Positions 58,356-64,000 of a DNA stretch of 64,000 bases are shown here, piece after piece (the stretch's first letter is position 1; each line of letters starts with the position of its first letter). Source of the stretch: Melaminivora suipulveris (lineage in GTDB: Bacteria; Pseudomonadota; Gammaproteobacteria; Burkholderiales; Burkholderiaceae_C). The notes below the pieces were generated by a model. It ran no database searches and was not told the origin of the DNA. It saw nothing but the letters and a program-made list of their open reading frames with translations. The stretch covers positions 686,501 through 750,500 of the forward strand of contig NZ_CP027667.1 of assembly GCF_003008575.1 (NCBI RefSeq), in the 5' to 3' direction. The position numbers were made by a program, and so were the translations under genes.

Positions 58356-60667
58356 CCTCCATCAGCATCGGCAACGACAGCCAGCAGCCGGTAGCCGAGC
58401 CCGGCACCGGCGAGGTGCGCATCGGCATGCCCGTGGCGCGCGTGGACGGGCGCCTGAAGGTGACCGGCCAGGCGCTGTATTCGGCCGAATACGCCGCCCC
58501 TGACCTGGCTTACGGCGTGGTGGTCAACAGCACCATTGCGCGCGGGCGCATCGTGCGCATCGACACCACGGCGGCGCGGGCCGTGCCGGGCGTGCTGGAC
58601 GTGCTGTTCCATGAAAACCGCCCCAAGGTCCGCTCCATGGACCTGTTCTACAAGGACATGACCGCTCCCGGCGGCAGCCCCTTCAAGCCCTTCCTGGACG
58701 CCGAGGTGCACTACAGCGCCCAGCCCGTGGCCCTGGTCGTGGCCGAGACCTTCGAGGCGGCGCGCGCGGCTTCGCGGCTGGTCGTAATCGAGTACGAAGA
58801 GCAGCCGCACGAGACCAACCTGGTCGCCAACCTGGACCGCGCCCGCGAGCCCAGCCGCCTGAAGGCCGGCTACTCGCCGCCGCCCAAGCCCAGCGGCGAT
58901 GCGGACGCCGCCTTCGACGCCGCGCCCGTCAAGGTGGACGCCACCTTCTACAGCGGCGTGGAGCACCACAACCCGATGGAGATGCACGCCTCCACCGTCG
59001 TGTACGGCGAGGACGGGCACCTGACCATCTACGACAAGAGCCAGGGCTCGCAGAACTGCCGCTGGCTGGTTTCGCGCGTGTTCGGCCTGGGCAAGGACAA
59101 GGTCACGGTGCGCAACCCCTTCGTCGGCGGCGCCTTCGGCTCGGGCCTGCGCCCGCAATACAACCTGGTGCTGGCCACCATGGCGGCGCTGCACCTCAAG
59201 CGCTCGGTGCGCGTGGTGCTCACGCGCCAGCAGCAGTTCACCTTCGGCCACCGGCCGGAGACCTGGCAGCGCGTGAAGCTGGCAGCCGATGCCGACGGCA
59301 GCCTGCGCGCCGTGGTGCACGAGGCCATCGCCGAGACCTCGCGCTTCGAGGACTACGTGGAGGTGGTCGTCAACTGGTCGGGCCAGCTGTACCGCTGCGA
59401 CAACGTGCGCCTGGAATACCAGCTGGTGCCGCTGGACCAGTACACGCCCATCGACATGCGCGCGCCCGGCGCCACGCACGGCGTCTATGCGCTGGAGATC
59501 GCCATGGACGAGCTGGCGTATGCGCTGCACATGGACCCGCTGGCCCTGCGCCTGAAGAACTACGCCGAGCACGATTCCTCCAAGGGCCTGCCCTACTCCA
59601 CCAAGGAGCTGCGCGCCTGCTACGAGCAGGCCGCCGAGCGCTTTGGCTGGAGCAAGAGGCCGCTCGCGCCGCGCTCCATGCGCCGCGGGCGCGAGCTGGT
59701 CGGCTGGGGCATGGCCACCGGCACGTGGGACGCCATGCAGATGTTCGCCCGCGCGCGCGCCGTGCTGCATGCCGACGGCCGCCTGGTGGTGGGCAGCGCC
59801 GCCACCGACATCGGCACCGGCACCTATACGGCCATGAGCCTGCTGGCGGCCGATGCCCTGGGCCTGCCGCTGGAGCAGGTGACCTTCATGCTGGGCGACT
59901 CCAACCTGCCCGTGGCGCCCATCGAGGGCGGCTCGTCGCACATGGCGACCGTCGGCTCAGCCGTGGCCGGGGCCTGCGAGAAGATCCAGCGCGAGCTGTG
60001 GCAGCTGGCGCGCAAGGTGGAAGGCGCAGGCTTCGAGAGCGCAAGTTTCAAGCAGGTGGAGTTCGCGGGGGGCGCCATCCGCCTGCGCAGGCAGCCCGAG
60101 GTGGCCTTGCCCTACACGCAGCTGCTGGCGCGCGCGAGCAAGAGCGAGATCGACGTCAAATACCTGCTGCTGCCCAACGTGCTCAAGCAAAAGAAATACA
60201 TTCGCGCCGTGCACTCGGCCGTGTTCTGCGAGGTCTGCGTGGACGAGGACATGGGCACGGTGCGCGTCACGCGCGTGGTAAGCAGCGTGGCCGCCGGGCG
60301 CATCATCAGCGCGCGCACCGCCCGCAGCCAGATCTCCGGCGGCGTGGTCTGGGGTATCAGCCAGGCGCTGCACGAGGAGACGCACACCGACCATGCGCTC
60401 GGCCGCTTCATGAACCACAACTATGCCGAGTACCACGTCGCAGCCAACGCCGACATCCCCGACATCGACGTGATCTTCGTGCACGAGGACGACCGCATCG
60501 TCAGCCGCATCGGCGCCAAGGGCGTGGGCGAGATCGGCATCGTGGGCACGGCGGCGGCCGTCGCCAACGCCATCTACCACGCCACCGGCCGCCGCCTGCG
60601 CAGCACGCCCATGACGCCGGACAAGGTCATGCGAGATGCGCCGGCAGAGGGATTTCCGCTCAAGTGA
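58352..60667 (+). CDS. paoC: Aldehyde oxidoreductase, molybdopterin-binding subunit PaoC
   Basis: The catalytic subunit, 771 aa. Typical motifs of the family are seen: PVALVVAETFEAARAASRL, RNPFVGGAFGSGLRPQ, RAPGATHGVYALEIAMDELA and, near the end, GAKGVGEIGIVGTAAAVANAI with the base-catalytic Glu. The cofactor is probably molybdopterin cytosine dinucleotide, as in E. coli PaoC, which oxidises aromatic aldehydes to acids. A maturation chaperone gene (paoD/xdhC type) is not seen in the window, so maturation must rely on one elsewhere. The three subunits are translationally coupled. Confidence 0.94.
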   Translation: MTSISIGNDSQQPVAEPGTGEVRIGMPVARVDGRLKVTGQALYSAEYAAPDLAYGVVVNSTIARGRIVRIDTTAARAVPGVLDVLFHENRPKVRSMDLFYKDMTAPGGSPFKPFLDAEVHYSAQPVALVVAETFEAARAASRLVVIEYEEQPHETNLVANLDRAREPSRLKAGYSPPPKPSGDADAAFDAAPVKVDATFYSGVEHHNPMEMHASTVVYGEDGHLTIYDKSQGSQNCRWLVSRVFGLGKDKVTVRNPFVGGAFGSGLRPQYNLVLATMAALHLKRSVRVVLTRQQQFTFGHRPETWQRVKLAADADGSLRAVVHEAIAETSRFEDYVEVVVNWSGQLYRCDNVRLEYQLVPLDQYTPIDMRAPGATHGVYALEIAMDELAYALHMDPLALRLKNYAEHDSSKGLPYSTKELRACYEQAAERFGWSKRPLAPRSMRRGRELVGWGMATGTWDAMQMFARARAVLHADGRLVVGSAATDIGTGTYTAMSLLAADALGLPLEQVTFMLGDSNLPVAPIEGGSSHMATVGSAVAGACEKIQRELWQLARKVEGAGFESASFKQVEFAGGAIRLRRQPEVALPYTQLLARASKSEIDVKYLLLPNVLKQKKYIRAVHSAVFCEVCVDEDMGTVRVTRVVSSVAAGRIISARTARSQISGGVVWGISQALHEETHTDHALGRFMNHNYAEYHVAANADIPDIDVIFVHEDDRIVSRIGAKGVGEIGIVGTAAAVANAIYHATGRRLRSTPMTPDKVMRDAPAEGFPLK

Positions 60668-60679
60668 GACGAATGGGCG

Positions 60680-60892
60680 TTACCGCTGCAGCCACCACTG
60701 AATGACTCCCTTGGCCAGAAAGCCGGTGAAGCCCACGCCCAGGCCCAGGAATAGCACGAAGGCGCCGAAACGCCCGGCCTTGGACTCCCATGCCAGCTGT
60801 CCGATGATGAACAGCATGAAGACGATGAACGCGCCGATGCCATAGGTCAGAAAGAAGCCCGAGATCTGCGCTTCGGTGAACCCAAAAATCAC
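60680..60892 (-). CDS. DUF2788 small membrane protein
   Basis: A 70-aa protein with two predicted transmembrane helices (about 9-32 and 42-65), of the DUF2788 type found in betaproteobacteria. It begins MIFGFTEAQISGFFLTYGIG and ends GFLAKGVIQWWLQR. No function is known. It overlaps the DUF2189 gene's stop by 4 bp (ATGA), so they form one unit on the minus strand, converging on paoC. Confidence 0.8.
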   Translation of the reverse strand: MIFGFTEAQISGFFLTYGIGAFIVFMLFIIGQLAWESKAGRFGAFVLFLGLGVGFTGFLAKGVIQWWLQR

Positions 60893-61749
60893 GGCATCGC
60901 TCCGTGAGCCGCTGCAGCGCCGCCAGGGGCGGGCACCTCGCGCAGCGGCAGGCCAGCAGGGTCCACCAGATCACGGTAGGCGTGCCAGCTGGCATGGCCC
61001 AGGACCGGCATGACCACCACCAATCCCAGCAGCAGCGTGCCCAGCCCCAGCAGGGTGAGCGCTAGCAGCAGCGCCGCCCACAACGCCAGCGGCAGCGGAT
61101 TGGCCAGCACCGCCTGCCAGCTCGTCAACACGGCCTGGCGCAGGGTGGCCTGCCGGTCCAGCAGCAGCGGGATGGCCACCACGCTGGAGGCGAAGATGGG
61201 CGCGGCCAGCAGGCTGCCCAGGCCCAGCCACAAGGCAAACAGGCTGCTGTCGCTGGCCAGCACCACCTGCGCGAGAAAGTCCGCCGGCCGCTGCACCGGC
61301 TCCGGCGCCAGCAGCGTGATCAGCGCGGCCGAGGTCAACACCCAGCCGGTGCCGGCGAGTGCCAGCAGCGCGCCGAACTGCACCAGGCACCAGTAATCAT
61401 TGCCCCAGCGCGTGCCGCGGTGGCTGTCCTGCCAGAACAGCCAGGTACGCCGCACCGCGCCGGCATTGGCCGGCTCGCCGCGCTCCAGTGCGCGGCTGAG
61501 TACATAAAAACTCGTGGCCAGTACCGGCGCCACGACCAGGAAGCCCGACAGCGCGCCGACCAGGAACCAGAAACGATCGCGCGCCAACGCGGCCAGCGCC
61601 AGCCCGAACAGCGCCAGCGCTACGCCGTGCGCCAGGCTCAGCCAGCCGATCCGGCGCAAGTCACGCCAGCCGTGCGCCAGCCAGTCCAGAGGCTGTGAGA
61701 TGGAGACGGCGCGCACTTGCGGCAGAAACGGGGCGGGACGAAGGGGCAT
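60889..61749 (-). CDS. DUF2189 domain membrane protein
   Basis: A 286-aa protein with six hydrophobic segments, matching the DUF2189 layout (integral membrane, about 260-290 aa). It has PLDWLAHGWRDLRRIGWLSLAHGVAL near the start, and HASWHAYRDLVDP at the end, which are typical. No biochemical role is known. It is coupled to the DUF2788 gene. The Pro-rich first 15 residues may be cytosolic. The spacing of 44 bp to the dienelactone hydrolase gene suggests possible co-transcription from the latter's promoter. Confidence 0.8.
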   Translation of the reverse strand: MPLRPAPFLPQVRAVSISQPLDWLAHGWRDLRRIGWLSLAHGVALALFGLALAALARDRFWFLVGALSGFLVVAPVLATSFYVLSRALERGEPANAGAVRRTWLFWQDSHRGTRWGNDYWCLVQFGALLALAGTGWVLTSAALITLLAPEPVQRPADFLAQVVLASDSSLFALWLGLGSLLAAPIFASSVVAIPLLLDRQATLRQAVLTSWQAVLANPLPLALWAALLLALTLLGLGTLLLGLVVVMPVLGHASWHAYRDLVDPAGLPLREVPAPGGAAAAHGAMP

Positions 61750-61793
61750 GGCTCGGCGCGGCAGTCAGGAAGTGAGGACGAGGCAGCGCACGC

Positions 61794-62684
61794 TCAGCGC
61801 ACGCCGTGGCGCTTGAACCACTCCAGCATGCGCTTCCAGCCGTCCTCAGCGGGCTGCTTGCGAAAGCTCGCACGGTAGTCGGCGTGAAAAGCGTGCGGCG
61901 CCTCCGGGTACACCACGAACTCCGACGCGCGCGCGGCGGGCGTGCCCTTGGCCAGCGCGGCCTTCATCTTCTCCACCGTGTCCAGCGGAATGCCGCTGTC
62001 GTCGCCGCCGTACAGGCCCAGCACCGGCGCCTTGAGCTGCGCCGCGACGTCGATGGGGTTGCGTGGCGTCATGTCGTCCTGCTTGCCCACCAGACGCCCG
62101 TACCAGGCCACGCCGGCCTTGACCGGGCCGTGCGCGGCGTACAGCCAGGTGATGCGCCCGCCCCAGCAAAAGCCGGTGATGGCCGCCTTGGCCGTGTCGC
62201 CGCCGTTGCTGCCTGCCCAGCGCAGGCAGGCGTCCAGGTCGGCCAGCACCTGGGTGTCGGGCACCTTGGCGACCAGCTCGCTCATCAGGCGCGCCAGTTC
62301 GCCGTACTCCATCGGGTCGCCCTGGCGCGCGAACAGCTCGGGAGCGATGGCCAGGTAGCCGGCGTGCGCCAGGCGCCGGCAGGTGTCGGCGATGTATTCG
62401 TGCACGCCGAAGATTTCCTGGATCACCAGCACCACCGGCAGATCCTTGCGCCCGGCGGGCGCGGCGCGGTAGGCCGGCAGCTTGAAGCCCTGGGGCGCGT
62501 CGATATGGACCTCACCGGCGACCAGCCCGTCGGCCGGGGTGCGGATGGCGTCCTGCGCCATCAGTGGCGCCGCGGCCGCGGCGTAGCCTGCCCCCAGCAT
62601 CAGGCGCAGCGCGCCGCGGCGCGTGCCGTCGCTGGCGCCGGGCGCCAGGGCGTCGAAATCGCTTTGCAGATCATCATGGGGCAT
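61794..62684 (-). CDS. Dienelactone hydrolase family protein
   Basis: A 296-aa alpha/beta hydrolase. The catalytic triad is Cys173 in GFCWGG, an Asp in LYGGDDSGIP and a His in YPEAPHAFH, the arrangement of dienelactone hydrolase. The N-terminal 45 residues form a twin-arginine-like signal (TRRGALRLMLGAGYAAAAAP), as in the periplasmic or 'exported' members of the family, so export is likely. Substrate is unknown. The start at 62684 lies 183 bp from the divergent copper chaperone gene. Confidence 0.88.
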   Translation of the reverse strand: MPHDDLQSDFDALAPGASDGTRRGALRLMLGAGYAAAAAPLMAQDAIRTPADGLVAGEVHIDAPQGFKLPAYRAAPAGRKDLPVVLVIQEIFGVHEYIADTCRRLAHAGYLAIAPELFARQGDPMEYGELARLMSELVAKVPDTQVLADLDACLRWAGSNGGDTAKAAITGFCWGGRITWLYAAHGPVKAGVAWYGRLVGKQDDMTPRNPIDVAAQLKAPVLGLYGGDDSGIPLDTVEKMKAALAKGTPAARASEFVVYPEAPHAFHADYRASFRKQPAEDGWKRMLEWFKRHGVR

Positions 62685-62867
62685 GGCGGATCCTCGTGTC
62701 GGGTGATGGATGGGTTGCACCGCTGCGGGCGGGCGCCGCCCGATTGTGGCCGCTGCGGCCATGCCGCACACGGGCGGCGGCATGGGCCGCGCGTCCATAA
62801 TGCCCGCCGCCCTTGCCCGCCAGTGCGTCTGGCCACCCCTGCAATTTCTCACCTAACGATCCTGACC

Positions 62868-63350
62868 ATGAAGAAGCCTTTGCGCCCCGCCTTTCTTTTC
62901 CTCGCCGCAGCATGCGGCCTGCTGGTCGGCGCCGCGCGCGCCGAGGTGACCATCAGCGACGCCTGGGTGCGCGCCACCGTGCCCCAGCAACAGGCCACCG
63001 GTGCCTTCATGCAGATCCGCAGCAGCGAGGCGGTGCGCCTGGTGCAGGTGCAAAGCCCGGTCGCTGGCGTGGCCGAGGTGCATGAGATGGCCATGGAGGG
63101 CGACGTGATGAAGATGCGCGCCCTGCCGGCGCTGCCCGTCCCCGCAAGTCAAGCCCTGACCCTGCGCCCCGGCGGCCACCACGTGATGCTGCTGGACTTG
63201 AAGCAGCAGGTAAAGGCCGGCGACAGCGTGCCTTTGAGTCTGATATTTGAGAGCGCCGACGGGCAGCGCCAGACCGTGCAGGTGCAGGCCACGGCGCGCG
63301 CCCTGGGCGCTGCGGCGCCGGCAGCGCATGGCGGCGGTCACGGACACTGA
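62868..63350 (+). CDS. PCu(A)C-type periplasmic copper chaperone
   Basis: A 160-aa exported protein: signal peptide (about 1-25), then EVTISDAWVRATVPQQQATG, the PCu(A)C domain. The copper-binding set H(M)-x-M is present: EVHEMAMEGDVMKM and GGHHVMLLDL. A His/Gly tail (HGGGHGH) may bind more metal. PCu(A)C proteins deliver Cu(I) to cytochrome oxidases with SCO; the same window encodes SCO and a cbb3-like oxidase. It is divergent from the dienelactone hydrolase gene. A repeat A copy and a terminator-like hairpin follow. Confidence 0.92.
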   Translation: MKKPLRPAFLFLAAACGLLVGAARAEVTISDAWVRATVPQQQATGAFMQIRSSEAVRLVQVQSPVAGVAEVHEMAMEGDVMKMRALPALPVPASQALTLRPGGHHVMLLDLKQQVKAGDSVPLSLIFESADGQRQTVQVQATARALGAAAPAAHGGGHGH

Positions 63351-63360
63351 TCTCGGCAGG

Positions 63361-63425
63361 TTTTCAAGCCTTTTTGCCCCTCAGTCGGCGTAAATAAAGC
63401 GCCTTTAGCTACATTTTTTATAGCA
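63361..63425 (-). repeat. Dispersed repeat A, copy 10
   Basis: TTTTCAAGCCTTTTTGCCCC, TCAGTCGGCGTAAATAAAGC, GCCTTTAGCTACATTTTTTA and TAGCA form an inverted near-consensus copy, starting 10 bp after the copper chaperone stop. Confidence 0.9.
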
Positions 63426-63476
63426 CAAAGATTTGCCCGCGGAGCGCTACCCAAGATGCGTGTCCCATAATCGCCA

Positions 63477-63508
63477 GCCCGGTGCCGCCTTGCGCACCGG
63501 GCTTTTTT
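63477..63508 (+). terminator. Strong rho-independent terminator before the Bcr/CflA gene
   Basis: A perfect 9-bp stem GCCCGGTGC/GCACCGGGC (63477-63485 with 63494-63502), an 8-nt loop and then TTTTTT form a canonical terminator. It ends 16 bp before the downstream ATG. It probably terminates the copper chaperone transcript. A CATAAT box at 63466-63471 lies directly in front of it. Confidence 0.85.
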
Positions 63509-63524
63509 ATCCCCTTTCGCCACC

Positions 63525-64000
63525 ATGCACCCTGACGCCTCCAACCTCTGGCGCGGCCCGCGCTGGGCCCTGTCGGTCCTGCTGGCGCTGCTGGGCATGG
63601 TCGGGCCGTTCTCCATCGACACCTATCTGCCGGCCTTTGGCGCGATTTCGCGCTCGCTGGGCGCCAGCCCCGTCGAGATGCAGCAGACGCTGTCGGCCTA
63701 CCTGTTCGGCTTCGCCTTCATGACGCTGTTCCACGGCTCTCTGTCGGACAGCTTCGGGCGCCGGCCGGTGGTGCTGTGGGGCTTGGCGCTGTTCACCGTG
63801 GCATCGGCGGGGTGCGCGCTGGCGCAGACCACCGGGCAGCTGATCGCTTTTCGCGCGCTGCAGGGCCTGTCGGCCGGCGCCGGCATCGTGGTCTCGCGCG
63901 CGGTGATCCGCGACATCTACCCGCCGGCGCAGGCCCAGCAGGTCATGAGCCAGGTGACCATCTTCTTTGGCGTGGCGCCGGCCATCGCGCCCATGGTGGG
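63525..64000 (+). CDS. Bcr/CflA-family MFS drug efflux transporter (partial, cut by window end)
   Basis: The first 158 codons of a major facilitator protein. After a short N-terminal tail come transmembrane helices with GMVGPFSIDTYLPAFGAISR, the Bcr/CflA opening, QQTLSAYLFGFAFMTLFHGSLSDSFGRRPVV with the MFS loop G-x-x-x-D-x-x-G-R-R, and LQGLSAGAGIVVSRAVIRDIYPP. These place it in the drug:H+ antiporter Bcr/CflA family. The start at 63525 is preceded by CTTTCGCCACC, with no strong Shine-Dalgarno. The rest of the gene lies beyond the window. Confidence 0.9.
   Translation, partial: MHPDASNLWRGPRWALSVLLALLGMVGPFSIDTYLPAFGAISRSLGASPVEMQQTLSAYLFGFAFMTLFHGSLSDSFGRRPVVLWGLALFTVASAGCALAQTTGQLIAFRALQGLSAGAGIVVSRAVIRDIYPPAQAQQVMSQVTIFFGVAPAIAPMV

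Noticed and set aside
1..64000. tRNA, rRNA, CRISPR arrays or IS elements
   Set aside because: Reading both strands I saw no cloverleaf-like sequence, no regularly spaced repeats and no transposase. A covariance-model search could still find a short RNA that I missed.

Overview
The window is a 64 kb chromosomal segment of a GC-rich betaproteobacterium. It most likely belongs to the Comamonadaceae (Burkholderiales): it carries the yceD-rpmF-plsX-fabH block, an rluC/rne neighbourhood, several Bug-type (tripartite tricarboxylate) receptors, argH beside an AlgZ-like kinase, and dispersed ~60 bp 'TAGCTGC..GCGCTTGATT..' repeats of a kind I associate with that family. I see no rRNA, tRNA, CRISPR, phage or IS element. 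The species cannot be named from the sequence alone.

Layout: (1) 1-4.5 kb, lipid and ribosome block: fabH, plsX, rpmF, yceD on the minus strand, with divergent yceF (Maf) and a methylase. (2) 4.5-6.9 kb, sulfur unit: periplasmic rhodanese, YeeE/YedE transporter, small membrane protein. (3) 7-15.2 kb, accessory catabolic operon: Bug receptor, CaiB CoA-transferase, TRAP DctQ, DctM, DctP and a nitronate monooxygenase, facing a divergent IclR regulator and enoyl-CoA hydratase. dctM is broken by an in-frame TAG, and a 22 bp near-palindrome lies in the divergent promoter. (4) 15.2-22.4 kb, housekeeping: S49 peptidase, Rieske protein, HAD phosphatase, rluC, then rne behind a leader of about 650 bp. 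(5) 22.4-30.5 kb: yaaA, a prolyl-4-hydroxylase-like oxygenase, queF, ygiD-like dioxygenase, dinB, two EamA transporters, an L-lactate dehydrogenase-like flavoenzyme. (6) 30.5-47.9 kb: pbpC, a HEPN-like protein, brnTA toxin-antitoxin, an EEP hydrolase, ugpEABC transporter genes, a lipoprotein lipase, a very large alpha-2-macroglobulin and a second Bug receptor. (7) 48-56.5 kb: argH, a LytS/AlgZ-type kinase, a compact cbb3-like oxidase operon (ccoN with N-terminal extension, ccoO, monoheme cytochrome c, SCO, membrane protein), the LytTR regulator, a ZIP transporter. (8) 56.7-64 kb: paoABC molybdenum aldehyde oxidoreductase, DUF2788, DUF2189, dienelactone hydrolase, PCu(A)C copper chaperone, truncated Bcr/CflA transporter.

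Most operons are tightly packed, with ATGA or TGATG overlaps. Three things stand out. First, a dispersed repeat family (A, about ten clear copies) sits at gene boundaries, supplies stop-codon regions, and in two places is read in frame inside proteins (PbpC and the alpha-2-macroglobulin). Second, a hairpin repeat (B) has two copies directly after gene ends, with covarying stems. Third, a reduced cbb3-type oxidase operon lies between a sensor kinase and a LytTR regulator that are normally adjacent next to argH.
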